From Gemmataceae bacterium (GTDB taxonomy: Bacteria > Planctomycetota > Planctomycetia > Gemmatales > Gemmataceae): a DNA stretch of 64,000 nucleotides. A program made the position numbers and the translations under genes. The notes under the pieces are model-generated. The model was not told the DNA's origin. It made no database searches and saw only the letters and a list, made by a program, of their open reading frames with translations. The DNA lies in assembly GCA_009692005.1 (NCBI GenBank), contig SHZZ01000008.1:1-64000 (forward strand), given 5' to 3'. Positions 55,669-63,960 of this stretch are shown here, piece after piece; position 1 is the stretch's first letter; each line of letters starts with the position of its first letter.

Positions 55669-56859
55669 GTGTTTGGAATTCTGCAACGAATGGTTTTTTG
55701 GGAACTCTTCAAGGTCTTCTTTATTTCCTTGGTGGGAATCACCGGCATCCTCCTGATGGCCGGCATAATTGCCGAGGCGACTCAGCAAGGACTTGGGCCA
55801 ACGCAAATCCTGGCCGCCATTCCCCTTTTGATTCCCAGCACCCTGCCCTACACCATCCCTGCAACCACCTTGTTCGCCACCTGCGTGGTTTATGGCCGTA
55901 TGTCGCACGATAACGAAGTCCTGGCAATTCGCGCGGCGGGAATCAACCTGGGAAACATCCTGGTTCCAGGGTTGGTCCTGGGCCTGCTCATGAGCGCCGC
56001 AACCATGGGGCTTTATTACCGTATTATCCCTTACACTCACCACCTGTTGCGGGCCATGGTCTTTAATGACGCCGAGGAACTTCTGTATTCCATGTTGAAA
56101 AAGGATGGACGAATCACTCACGCCAACATCCCCTACGCCATGTTCGTCAAAGGGGTAAATGGGAAAAAACTGATCAGCCCAACTTTTAAACGGCGGGATG
56201 CCAAAGGGCAAATTGATGTCGTGGCCCAGGCCCGCGAGGCCATGCTCACCGTGGACCGAAAAAGAATGATTCTCAAAGTGCATATGCGTTTTGGCATTGC
56301 CACCTTTGAGGACGGCAGCAAGGGATATTTTGAAGACAGGGTATGGGAAGTTCCCTTGCCGACCAATTACACCAGCGAGGCCAATCGCAGAGCCCGCGAC
56401 CTGACTTGGCAGGAGATTCTGGAAAAACGCGCCGATTTTCAGCAGGAATTGCTACAAGTGCAGCATGAGATTCAGCAAGGAAATCAGAAAATCGCCCAAG
56501 GCGACGCCCGCCCCGACTTGCCCCTCCATGTCGCCAATCTCAAAGATAGAATCCTCCACATCAAGGAGCAAAAACTGTTTCTTAATGTGGAATTGCTCAT
56601 GCGGCCGGCGCTCAGCATGGGCTGTTTTTGCTTTATTCTCATAGGCTGCCCGGTGGGAATTTGGATCAGCAAAAGCGACTATCTCAGTTCCTTCATCACC
56701 TGCTTTCTTCCCATCATAGTGCTGTATTACCCTCTTCAATTGTGCGGAATCGGCCTGGCCAAGGAAGGCAAAATCGACCCCATCCTCATGGTTTGGGTGG
56801 CCAACCTATTGATACTGGGCATGGGCGGAATTCTGTCTTGGAAAATCGTCCGCACTTAA
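55669..56859 (+). CDS. LptF/LptG family permease
   Basis: 396 residues from the GTG at 55669, which has GGAG six nt upstream. The frame extends to 55585 without a better site, and an ATG at 55690 is another option. Three N-terminal membrane helices (starting FWELFKVFFISLVGITGILLM), a periplasmic beta-jellyroll domain of about 150 residues, a helical insert of about 70 residues rich in Gln and Glu, and three C-terminal helices follow. This is the YjgP/YjgQ architecture. LptF/G form the membrane part of the ABC exporter that moves lipopolysaccharide from the inner membrane to the Lpt bridge. Only one copy is seen here. The Gln/Glu insert is unusual. Confidence 0.88.
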   Translation: MFGILQRMVFWELFKVFFISLVGITGILLMAGIIAEATQQGLGPTQILAAIPLLIPSTLPYTIPATTLFATCVVYGRMSHDNEVLAIRAAGINLGNILVPGLVLGLLMSAATMGLYYRIIPYTHHLLRAMVFNDAEELLYSMLKKDGRITHANIPYAMFVKGVNGKKLISPTFKRRDAKGQIDVVAQAREAMLTVDRKRMILKVHMRFGIATFEDGSKGYFEDRVWEVPLPTNYTSEANRRARDLTWQEILEKRADFQQELLQVQHEIQQGNQKIAQGDARPDLPLHVANLKDRILHIKEQKLFLNVELLMRPALSMGCFCFILIGCPVGIWISKSDYLSSFITCFLPIIVLYYPLQLCGIGLAKEGKIDPILMVWVANLLILGMGGILSWKIVRT

Positions 56860-56929
56860 AAATCAACAGATAAATGATGCGGCCTCATGGCAAACAACCG
56901 TTCGGGCTGCGGACCAAGTTTTATGACAA

Positions 56930-58048
56930 TTATTTTTTCTTGAAATGAGTTTTGCTAATCCGCCACACCCGCGGCTGATCGTGTTCATCCTCGATTTCGC
57001 CAACGATTTGTTCCAGCACATCCTCCAGGGTGATCATGCCGACGACTTTCCCCTCGGTATCGCGAACCAAGGCCATATGCCTGTGGGTTTTCCTGAATAA
57101 CCTCAGAGCATTCGCCAGGGATTCGTCCGGCTTCAGGAAAAGCAAAGGGTACAGGGCGTCTTGCAGAACCGCCACGCCATGGGTGGTGAAAAAGTAAAGA
57201 AGGTCTTTGGTGTTCAAGATGCCGACATAATTATCTGGGTTGTCTTCGTAGACTGGCATGCGGGTATGGCCGCCCTGCCGGACTTTTTCCAAAACCACTT
57301 CAATCGGCGTGTGCAACTCCAGCACAGACATCTTTTCCTTGGGAACCAAACAAGCCTTTACCTTCTTGGACGGCAGCAAAAACAGGTTTTGCAAGTACTC
57401 CGCCTGGTCCGGTTCCAGGATGCCAGCTTCCTCGGTGTCCTCAATCAGCAATTGCAATTCAGAAATGGAATGTGCCAGGGTGGGGGAATCCTTATTTTCC
57501 CAGCCAAACAGGCGAATGATCCAAGCTGCTGTCCCATTCATGATGTGGATGAACGGGTAAGCAACGGCAGTGAACAGCAAGATGGGCCCGCTGGCAAACA
57601 GGGAAGTTCTCACCGGATTTTGTAGGGCCAGCGTTTTAGGAATCAGTTCGCCAAACACCACATGAAGGAATGTAACCAGGGCAAAAGCCACGCCGGTTGA
57701 AATGGAATGGATGGTCAACTTTTGAGCAAAAGGGGTCAACTTTTGAAACACCGGTTCAATGATCACGGCGAAAGCCGGCTCGCAGACAAAGCCCAGGCCA
57801 ATGCTGGCCAGCGTGATCCCCAACTGGGTGGCGGCAATGGTCTGGTCCAGGTTGGCCAGGGTTTTTTCCACCAGACCGGCACCGGGGGTTCCACTGGCTA
57901 TCAGGTCTTTTACCTTGGTGCGGCGAATGGCCACCAGGGAAAATTCCGCGGCCACGAAGAAGCCATTCAAAAAAACCAGCAAGGGCACAGCCAATATGGC
58001 CGCCAGCAGACTTAATCCGTTCCAGCCCACTTCGGAAAATTCAGGCAT
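56930..58048 (-). CDS. CNNM/DUF21 transmembrane protein with CBS pair (hemolysin-family name)
   Basis: 372 residues from the ATG at 58048. The N-terminal CNNM domain has about four membrane helices (LLVFLNGFFVAAEFSLVAI, ITLASIGLGFV and others). It is followed by two CBS domains (about 210-340), which usually bind adenine nucleotides. The protein ends soon after the second CBS with a short charged tail, so the C-terminal CorC_HlyC transporter-associated domain of about 80 residues, present in many relatives, is missing. Related proteins are linked to magnesium or cobalt transport; the older 'hemolysin' name is not informative. It is convergent with the LptF/G gene. Confidence 0.87.
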   Translation of the reverse strand: MPEFSEVGWNGLSLLAAILAVPLLVFLNGFFVAAEFSLVAIRRTKVKDLIASGTPGAGLVEKTLANLDQTIAATQLGITLASIGLGFVCEPAFAVIIEPVFQKLTPFAQKLTIHSISTGVAFALVTFLHVVFGELIPKTLALQNPVRTSLFASGPILLFTAVAYPFIHIMNGTAAWIIRLFGWENKDSPTLAHSISELQLLIEDTEEAGILEPDQAEYLQNLFLLPSKKVKACLVPKEKMSVLELHTPIEVVLEKVRQGGHTRMPVYEDNPDNYVGILNTKDLLYFFTTHGVAVLQDALYPLLFLKPDESLANALRLFRKTHRHMALVRDTEGKVVGMITLEDVLEQIVGEIEDEHDQPRVWRISKTHFKKK

Positions 58049-58157
58049 TTCCCATTCATTCCTGGAACCAGGGCCCAAGGCCTTTACGCCTTGTCAATTA
58101 CCTACCCTTGTTTAGAATACTAACTTGATTAGGTCCTTTTCCCTGAGTGAGGTTAAT

Positions 58158-58238
58158 ATGGCAACCCGGAGCAAGGGTCGACGCAAAGTTGGCCGCAAAA
58201 AACGCAGAATGCGTGCCAAAATTCGTCACCGCAAGTAA
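58158..58238 (+). CDS. 26-residue, extremely basic protein
   Basis: Starts ATG at 58158 with GAGG five nt upstream. It encodes 26 residues, of which 15 are Lys or Arg, with a few others (Ala, Gly, Met, Ile, His). There is no hydrophobic or acidic stretch. Composition and size resemble short ribosome-associated basic proteins such as bS22/AURKAIP1-like or THX, but I cannot assign it to a named family. A GC-rich hairpin lies 24 bp after the stop. The gene lies between the divergent CNNM/CBS gene and the hemF stop. A planctomycete-specific ribosomal component is a reasonable hypothesis. Confidence 0.65.
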   Translation: MATRSKGRRKVGRKKRRMRAKIRHRK

Positions 58239-58261
58239 TACACAGGTTAGTTAAGGCAATG

Positions 58262-58286
58262 GCCCGGGAAAAGACCCCACCCGGGC
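58262..58286 (+). terminator. Possible bidirectional terminator hairpin
   Basis: The 7-bp stem GCCCGGG/CCCGGGC encloses an 11-nt loop. It is followed by GCGTTTAG, so the T-run is weak. It lies between the 26-residue ORF and the convergent hemF gene and could end both transcripts, possibly with Rho help. Confidence 0.5.
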
Positions 58287-58304
58287 GCGTTTAGTTCACA
58301 CGGC

Positions 58305-59198
58305 TTAGGGACTCTCCATCCCCCAATCGCGCGGCTTTAAATAAACCTCATACAGTTCTGCTTCCGGGCTCCCTGGGACCGGCTGATAATCGTAAAGCCA
58401 TTGCACTCGCTTGGGCAACGACATCAAAATCGATTCGATGCGCCCGCCTGTTTTTAAGCCAAAAATTGTCCCGCGGTCATATACCAGGTTAAACTCCACA
58501 TACCTTCCCCGGCGGAATTCCTGGAATTCCTTGTGCGCATCGTTGTAGGAAAGGTTTTTCCGCTGTTTCACAATGGGCAGGTAAGCGTTTAAAAAAGCGT
58601 TGGAACATTCCTGGACGAATTTCCAAACCTGATCGAGACTGGAATCAAAGTAATCGAAAAAGATCCCGCCTACGCCACGCGGTTCATTGCGGTGCGGCAG
58701 GAAAAAATAATCGTCGCACCATTTTTTTAAACGCTGGTAATCCGCCACTTCAGAATGCTTTTGGCAAACATCCTTCCAGGTCTTATGGAAATGGATGACA
58801 TCCTCGCGAAAGGCATAATAAGGGGTGAGGTCGGCGCCGCCGCCAAACCAGTGCTTGTCTCCCCTGGTAAGAAAGCGGAAGTTGGCGTGCACCGTGGGCA
58901 CAAAGGGGTTGCGCGGATGCAAAACCAGGGAAATCCCGCAAGCGGAGAATTTTCTCCCCTGGCCAGGGATCTGCGCCGCGAACTCTTCGGAAAATTCCCC
59001 GGAAACATCGGAAAAGTTAACCCCGGCCTTTTCAAACACTCCCCCGTCCAGCAACACCCGGGTGCGGCCGCCGCCACCACCCGGCCGTTTCCAGGCATCT
59101 TCGTGGAACTTTTTCCCATCGGTTTGCTCAAGGCCAACGACAATGCGATCTTGCAAGCCCAGCAGAAATTCACATACATTCTCACGCGAGAAATTCAT
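58305..59198 (-). CDS. hemF: Oxygen-dependent coproporphyrinogen III oxidase
   Basis: 297 residues from the ATG at 59198; the open frame runs further upstream but the extension has no family match. HemF decarboxylates two propionates of coproporphyrinogen III to vinyls with oxygen. Motifs seen: WKRPGGGGGRTRVL, LVLHPRNPFVPTVHANFRF, KHWFGGGADLTPYY, the RNEPRGVGGIFFDYFD segment, and RRGRYVEFNLVYDRGT near the C-terminus, followed by SLPKRVQWLYDYQPV-type residues. All are hallmarks of the family. Length is normal. It shows the organism makes heme aerobically. The secreted TIGR03000 protein gene is upstream in the same direction. Confidence 0.97.
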   Translation of the reverse strand: MNFSRENVCEFLLGLQDRIVVGLEQTDGKKFHEDAWKRPGGGGGRTRVLLDGGVFEKAGVNFSDVSGEFSEEFAAQIPGQGRKFSACGISLVLHPRNPFVPTVHANFRFLTRGDKHWFGGGADLTPYYAFREDVIHFHKTWKDVCQKHSEVADYQRLKKWCDDYFFLPHRNEPRGVGGIFFDYFDSSLDQVWKFVQECSNAFLNAYLPIVKQRKNLSYNDAHKEFQEFRRGRYVEFNLVYDRGTIFGLKTGGRIESILMSLPKRVQWLYDYQPVPGSPEAELYEVYLKPRDWGMESP

Positions 59199-59259
59199 GG
59201 CGCCGTTCTCTTTTTTTGAATCAAAACAAAAGTGGCGGGAGTTGAGGTCTGTTTTCAGC

Positions 59260-59898
59260 TTAAGGCATTTTAGCAGGCAAAACTGGTTTGCCAAAACGGA
59301 CCATCTTTTTTTCCCCGGAGAGAAAACGCACTTCCTGTTCCTCGGAGCGCGCCTTCCCGTTTTCTTGCCATTGCGCCTGCAATTTCCAGGCATAAACCCG
59401 GCCCTGTTTTAGCGGAGGCGTGTACACATCACGAAGGGGGCCGGTTAAATTTGATTTTTTTTCCGAAACAAAAAGCTCGGCGTTAGCGGGCAATTGCACC
59501 TGCAGCCAGGCCTGCGATTGGTCCGCTGGAGCGCCGGGCTCCCCGGAAGCCCAGGAGTTCTCCTTCTCCGCTCGTGAATTTTTTCTGGAATAGTCCTCTA
59601 GCGACCAATCGCGCGGGCGGTCGCGGTAGTAGACCTTTCCAGGCATTGGTTCGGGAAAACCGGAAAGACCATAGCCCCTGCCAAAATTGTAAAATTGCGT
59701 GTAACTACCGCCCCCGTAATAACCTGTGCTGGTGGTGTCGAGGTTGTACCCGTAAGTGGATGGGGGGTAATACCCCAGAGGTTTATTGCCGTAGGTGGTT
59801 CCCTGAATGAAGGGCTGAAATAGCCCGCGCAACGGCCCCGCGCTGGCCCCCAGGGGCATGGCCAAAGAAATTGCCAGCGAAAACCAAAGAGTTTTCAA
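59260..59898 (-). CDS. Secreted protein with C-terminal TIGR03000 domain
   Basis: 212 residues. The signal peptide (about 1-20) ends in ASA-G. A Gly/Tyr-rich low-complexity region at about 30-75 (GYYPPSTYGYNLD, GYYGGGSYTQFY) follows. The last 75 residues are the TIGR03000 beta domain, a motif known mainly from planctomycetes: WLQVQLPANAELFVSEKK and TPPLKQGRVYAWKLQAQW, ending in a strand that resembles KKMVRFG. The function of this domain is unknown; a surface or matrix role is inferred from export and composition. It lies upstream of hemF on the same strand, 61 bp away, so it may be co-transcribed with it. Confidence 0.83.
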   Translation of the reverse strand: MKTLWFSLAISLAMPLGASAGPLRGLFQPFIQGTTYGNKPLGYYPPSTYGYNLDTTSTGYYGGGSYTQFYNFGRGYGLSGFPEPMPGKVYYRDRPRDWSLEDYSRKNSRAEKENSWASGEPGAPADQSQAWLQVQLPANAELFVSEKKSNLTGPLRDVYTPPLKQGRVYAWKLQAQWQENGKARSEEQEVRFLSGEKKMVRFGKPVLPAKMP

Positions 59899-60097
59899 AG
59901 GTGCATCCGCTCGTGTTGATATTCCGCATTAAAGATAAACCAGAAATCATAATCTGGGTGAGTTTCAGTCCCCTTTTCTTTTTAAAACAGCGGCTTTAAA
60001 AACCCGGTTGCATGGAATAAACCCATTCTGCGTTGCCAGGAAACCGGTAAAAACTGTAAATTTCCCTTGAGGCCTCGAATTGGAATTGGGGAAAAAC

Positions 60098-61003
60098 ATG
60101 GTTACCGATTTAGCAGACTTTCATCATCCTGTTTCCAACATTTTTCACAGCGACTTGAAGAAGTCCCTTGCCTCCTTCAATTTGACAAACAGTCAAATCG
60201 AGTTTTTCAAAAGCGAAGGATATTTACCTGGGATCCAGGCGCTTAACGATCAGCAAGTCGAGCAGCTTCGGAGCGAGCTCACTCCCATCATGGACCCTGC
60301 CCACCCGGGCAACTCGCTTTATTACGAATTTCACACCAATGAGTCGAAGGACCCGGCCAAAGTGCTTTTTCACGCCCTAGGCGGCTGGCGGATTACCCCG
60401 GCGTTACACGACATTTTGTGGGCTCCCGGGTATTTGCAACCTGCTTTTCAACTTCTCGGCGGGCCAGTCCGTTTTTGGCACGACCAGCTTTTTTGCAAAC
60501 CTGCCAAGCATGGAGGGGTGGTAGCCTGGCATCAGGATTATTCCTATTGGACCCGCACAGGGCCCATGGCCCATTTGACCTGTTGGATTGCCCTCGATGA
60601 CGCCACCGTGGATAACGGTTGTGTCCATTACATTCCCAAAAGCCACCAGTGGGACTTGCTTCCCATCACCGGCCTTGCGGGCGACATGGAATCGATCCGG
60701 TCGGTATTAAGTCCAAAGCAATTTGAACAATTTGTCCCCACACCGGTTCCCTTGAAAAAAGGCCAGGCGGTTTTCCATCATCCCCTTACCATTCACGGTT
60801 CCTTTGAAAATAAAACACCCAACCCACGCAGGGCAGCGGTAATTAATGTCCTCCTTGACGGGACAATTTCCAAATCGGACGAACCCTTGCTCACCGGAGT
60901 GCCTGCAATTGCCAAGGGAACTGCCGTCAAAGGGAAATTCTTCCCTTTGCTTCATGATGGCGAGAAAATTTGCGCTTCCGACTACAAAGGAATCCGTGGT
61001 TGA
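60098..61003 (+). CDS. Phytanoyl-CoA dioxygenase family protein (second copy)
   Basis: 301 residues from the ATG at 60098 (an in-frame TTG at 60080 is also possible). The Fe(II)/2-oxoglutarate site is visible: [10 protein letters not shown] (His and Asp) and [10 protein letters not shown] (distal His), followed by [11 protein letters not shown], whose Arg should bind 2-oxoglutarate. [15 protein letters not shown] is the PhyH family segment. The N-terminal 100 residues differ from the protein at 25312-26157, so it is a distinct subfamily. The substrate is unknown. It is translationally coupled to the TVP38 gene, with an 8-bp overlap. Confidence 0.87.
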   Translation: MVTDLADFHHPVSNIFHSDLKKSLASFNLTNSQIEFFKSEGYLPGIQALNDQQVEQLRSELTPIMDPAHPGNSLYYEFHTNESKDPAKVLFHALGGWRITPALHDILWAPGYLQPAFQLLGGPVRFWHDQLFCKPAKHGGVVAWHQDYSYWTRTGPMAHLTCWIALDDATVDNGCVHYIPKSHQWDLLPITGLAGDMESIRSVLSPKQFEQFVPTPVPLKKGQAVFHHPLTIHGSFENKTPNPRRAAVINVLLDGTISKSDEPLLTGVPAIAKGTAVKGKFFPLLHDGEKICASDYKGIRG

Positions 61004-61757
61004 AATTCCCCCGCCCAGCAAGAGCCCCTTGGCCTTGCGGGTTGTCAAAATCTTGCTGCTGGCGTTGATCCTGGGGACGGGGATCTGGCTGTTTGCATCC
61101 GGCGATTTCCGCGACACTTTCCAGCAATGGGTATTGCAACTTCGCAGTTATGGCTGGAAAGGAATGTTCCTTTTCGCCACTTTATATTTTTCCCTGGGAC
61201 TAATTTCCTTCCCAGCCTCCATGGTCACCATCGCCGCGGGGTACATTTTTGGATTTTTCCCAGGCATTCTGATTGCCAACCTGGGCAGCACCCTGGGGGC
61301 GACGGGCATTTTCCTGTTTGGCCGGTTTCTATTTCGCGGTATTATTGCCAGGCAAATCGCCCAGTCCCCCTACTGCCGGGTTTTGGACTCCCTGATCGAG
61401 GACCGCGGTTTTCGCATCGTCATCTTGGCCAGGCTTTCTCTCCTCATGCCCTTTGGCTTGTTGAATTATCTTTTCAGCTCCACGCGAATTCACACCGGGA
61501 CTTTTTTCCTCGCCTCCCTTTTAGGAATGCTACCCGGATCGGTCCTCTACATTTTGGTAGGGTCATCTCTGCAGAACCTGAGCGAACTTTCAGGAATTGG
61601 CTTTTTTGAAACGGGGTCGTCTCACAATCAGCAACTCAATCAGTGGAAACTGGTTTTTTTGATTGTGGGACTGCTGGCATCCATGGGGCTGGTTTTTTAC
61701 CTGGGCAAATTGGCCAAGCAGGCGTTTCAATTGCTTCCGGAAAAACCGGCCAAATAA
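60996..61757 (+). CDS. TVP38/TMEM64-family (SNARE-associated Golgi) membrane protein
   Basis: 253 residues. The start is GTG at 60996, with AAAGGA upstream, inside the end of the preceding PhyH gene. The hallmark of the PF09335 family is [18 protein letters not shown], followed by [15 protein letters not shown] and [17 protein letters not shown]. There are about six membrane segments. Relatives of this DedA-like group have been linked to lipid flipping or envelope maintenance, but the role of this subfamily in bacteria is unclear. Its stop lies 3 bp from the convergent gatB stop. Confidence 0.88.
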   Translation: MVEIPPPSKSPLALRVVKILLLALILGTGIWLFASGDFRDTFQQWVLQLRSYGWKGMFLFATLYFSLGLISFPASMVTIAAGYIFGFFPGILIANLGSTLGATGIFLFGRFLFRGIIARQIAQSPYCRVLDSLIEDRGFRIVILARLSLLMPFGLLNYLFSSTRIHTGTFFLASLLGMLPGSVLYILVGSSLQNLSELSGIGFFETGSSHNQQLNQWKLVFLIVGLLASMGLVFYLGKLAKQAFQLLPEKPAK

Positions 61758-61760
61758 AGG

Positions 61761-63254
61761 TCAGCTAACTTCAGGAGTTTTTGCCAGCTCCGCCATGACG
61801 ATTTCCTGCACCACTTCCATCTTGGCCATGCCCTTGGTTTCCCGCATGACCGCCCCCTTGATGGCATCAGCAGCTTTGGTCTTTCCCTTTTTAAAATCGG
61901 CCACGGCCTTCGGATTCGCCCCGATCGCCTTGCGAACGATTTCCGTAATTTGCCCCACATCGCCCACCACCTTGAACCCAAGCTTTTCAATTGCTTGCCT
62001 GGCGTCTTCCCGAGTTTCCAGCATGCGGGTGTATACTTCCCTGGCTCGCTGCATATTCAATCCGGTTTCCTGAACCTCGTTCACCAATCCGGCAAGTATT
62101 TCTGCAGGCAAGGGGAACTCTCCAATGTTCAGGCTTTTTTCATTCAATGTGTTCAAAACCTGGTTGGTAACCCAATTGCAAACGGCCTTCGGATCCTTGG
62201 ATTTTCTGGCCGTGGCTTCATAGTATTGCACCAGGTCCTTCCCCAGCTTGGTGAGAACGCTGGCATCGTACCGCCCCAGCCCGAAATCTTTTTCCAAACG
62301 CGCACGGCACGCAGAGGGCAGCTCACCCAGGTTGGCGCGTGCCTGCGAAAGGGTTTCCGGCGATACCCGCACGGGAACCAGGTCCGGCTCGGGAAAATAT
62401 CGATAGTCCGAGGCTTCCTCTTTCCGCCTTTGCACTAGTGTCACCCCGCGGGCCTCATCCCAACCGGCCGTCGCCTTGGCCACCTCTCCCAGCTTTTTAC
62501 CGTCCTTTTGAAACTGCTCATACTGACGGTCGGCCTCGTATTTCATCGCTCGTTCCACCGCGCGGAAGCTGTTCAAATTTTTCACTTCCACGATGGGTGT
62601 GGCAGCGACCGCGCCATCCGGCTGGGAAATGTGCAGGTTGATATTGGCGTCGCAGCGCAAACTGCCTTCCTGCATTTCGCAATCGGAAATTCCCAGTTCC
62701 TTGAGAAGCAGGCGCAACTCTTCCAGGTAAAGGCGGGCTTCTTCTCCTGAATCCAGTTCGGGTTGGCTGACAATTTCCAACAAGGGAGTCCCGGCGCGGT
62801 TCAAATCCACCCTGGAATCCTGGCCCGAACCCGATTCGTCATGGAGCGATTTCCCGGCATCCTCCTCTAAATGAGCCCGGATAATGCCAACCCGCTTGGT
62901 TCCGCCAGGCATTTCGATTTCCAGAAACCCGTTAGAGGAAAAGGGCAAATCATACTGGCTGATTTGGAAGTTCTTGGGCAGGTCGGGGTAGTAATAATTT
63001 TTCCGATCCCACTTGGTAAAGTCGGCGATTTCGCAATTCAGCGCCAGCGCCGCTTTCAACGACAGTTCGAAAGCCCGCTGGTTCATGACCGGCAGCGCCC
63101 CCGGCATGCCCAGGCAAACCGGACAGGTGGATGAATTGGCGGGTAGTCCAAATTTCGTGCTGCAGCCGCAAAACAGTTTGCTTTGCGTCAGCAACTGCAC
63201 ATGGACTTCTAAACCGATTACCACCTTGTACGGAGCCGCTACTGCGTTTGACAT
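61761..63254 (-). CDS. gatB: Aspartyl/glutamyl-tRNA amidotransferase subunit B
   Basis: 497 residues from the ATG at 63254 (a GTG at 63266 adds four). The family N-terminus KVVIGLEVHVQLLTQSKLF, the zinc Cys motif CPVCLGMPGALPV and FCGCST, the kinase-site segment KNYYYPDLPKNFQISQYD, and the C-terminal YqeY-like tail domain are all present. GatB activates the misacylated Glu-tRNA(Gln) or Asp-tRNA(Asn) with ATP and passes it to ammonia from GatA. No gatA or gatC is next to it, so the subunits are encoded apart. The enzyme indicates the indirect route to Gln-tRNA or Asn-tRNA. Confidence 0.96.
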   Translation of the reverse strand: MSNAVAAPYKVVIGLEVHVQLLTQSKLFCGCSTKFGLPANSSTCPVCLGMPGALPVMNQRAFELSLKAALALNCEIADFTKWDRKNYYYPDLPKNFQISQYDLPFSSNGFLEIEMPGGTKRVGIIRAHLEEDAGKSLHDESGSGQDSRVDLNRAGTPLLEIVSQPELDSGEEARLYLEELRLLLKELGISDCEMQEGSLRCDANINLHISQPDGAVAATPIVEVKNLNSFRAVERAMKYEADRQYEQFQKDGKKLGEVAKATAGWDEARGVTLVQRRKEEASDYRYFPEPDLVPVRVSPETLSQARANLGELPSACRARLEKDFGLGRYDASVLTKLGKDLVQYYEATARKSKDPKAVCNWVTNQVLNTLNEKSLNIGEFPLPAEILAGLVNEVQETGLNMQRAREVYTRMLETREDARQAIEKLGFKVVGDVGQITEIVRKAIGANPKAVADFKKGKTKAADAIKGAVMRETKGMAKMEVVQEIVMAELAKTPEVS

Positions 63255-63505
63255 GGTCGATTCCACATAATTTTTGATTCACCAGCTAACGGCGCTTATT
63301 TTATGACACCTCGTGACTTTTTCAGGGGAACTGCGGTTAAACCCGGGAGCCGGGACAAGGTTGGGACCTGTCTCCTGACCGTGCAACGGCCGGTCGCCGG
63401 TCTACAATTTCCCTTTCTCATTCAACCAGGAGAATATTTAATAGTCAAAACAAGAGTCAGGCTTTCGAGCCTGACTCTTGTTAGGTTAAATCCCCTGCTC
63501 TTTTT
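63255..63505. other. Intergenic region upstream of gatB
   Basis: No supported gene. It should contain the gatB promoter. The only clear structure is the perfect hairpin at 63449-63482, which ends a leftward transcript from the fused remnant to the right. A plus-strand open stretch across this region (63303-63554) has no ribosome-binding site or protein-like composition. Confidence 0.5.
63449..63482 (-). terminator. Perfect 15-bp hairpin, terminator of the right-edge remnant
   Basis: AACAAGAGTCAGGCT pairs perfectly with its complement across a 4-nt loop. Read leftward the loop is CGAA (TTCG on the plus strand), and TTTT follows the stem (TTTTGACT). It lies 24 bp beyond the stop of the FG-GAP remnant and shields gatB from upstream transcription. 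The T-run is short but the stem is exceptional. Confidence 0.7.
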
Positions 63506-63769
63506 TTACACGAATACGCCTTCCCAGGAGGAAATCTCGCCAGCGAAGAACTGATCGATCTGTCCCGAATTGGTTCCTTTAAAGAACTTTATATTCGGCG
63601 AACCGCCGGGGCCCGCGCCGAACACAAGATCGAGCTTTCCATCCATGTCATAACCCTGCAGCGCCACGCGGACCCCGCCGGTAAAGACAGGATCGAAAGC
63701 GAAGAACTCGGATTTTTTCTGCAAGGAAACGGCGTCGAAGATGGTCACATGGGAGCCGCCCCCCTGGCC
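63506..63769 (-). pseudogene. C-terminal remnant of an FG-GAP surface protein
   Basis: About 87 residues of FG-GAP propeller remain in this frame: GQGGGSHVTIFDAVS, FFAFDPVFTGGVRVA, GYDMDGKLDLVFGAGPGG and SPNIKFFKG. The ending, WEGVFV, resembles the C-terminus of the giant at 45587-50584 in style but not in exact sequence. No beginning is present: in the 5' direction the frame runs into sequence that belongs to an ECF sigma-factor fragment in another frame. The junction is at about 63751-63769, within GGCCAGGGGGGCGGC on the minus strand. It is most easily read as a deletion product. Confidence 0.7.
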
Positions 63770-63960
63770 CGGAGGTGGTCGGTGATGCGGTTGAAGGCCA
63801 CCCGCCGCAACCAATTGCCGAAACGCCTTTTATCCGGGGAATAAAGCTCGCCAAATTCCTTCCAGGCCTGGCCATTCTGGCAATCCCGCAGGCGAACCAG
63901 CAAGCTGGGGTGAGTGGTTGGCGATAATGCAACAATGTTCAATGGATAACCCGTTGGCAA
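63745..63960 (-). pseudogene. Remnant of a planctomycete ECF sigma-factor gene
   Basis: Reading from TTG or nearby, the segment PSLLVRLRDCQNGQAWKEF and GELYSP match the sigma2 start of planctomycete ECF sigma factors. It then continues directly with DKRRFGNWLRRVAFNRITDH, which normally lies about 40 residues later. The sigma2 core in between is missing and so is all of sigma4: the frame ends at about 63745 where the FG-GAP remnant begins. The gene is broken twice and cannot give a functional sigma factor. Confidence 0.7.

Noticed and set aside
63303-63554. Plus-strand ORF across the gatB upstream region
   Set aside because: It runs through a perfect hairpin and the antisense of the FG-GAP remnant, with no ribosome-binding site or protein-like composition.
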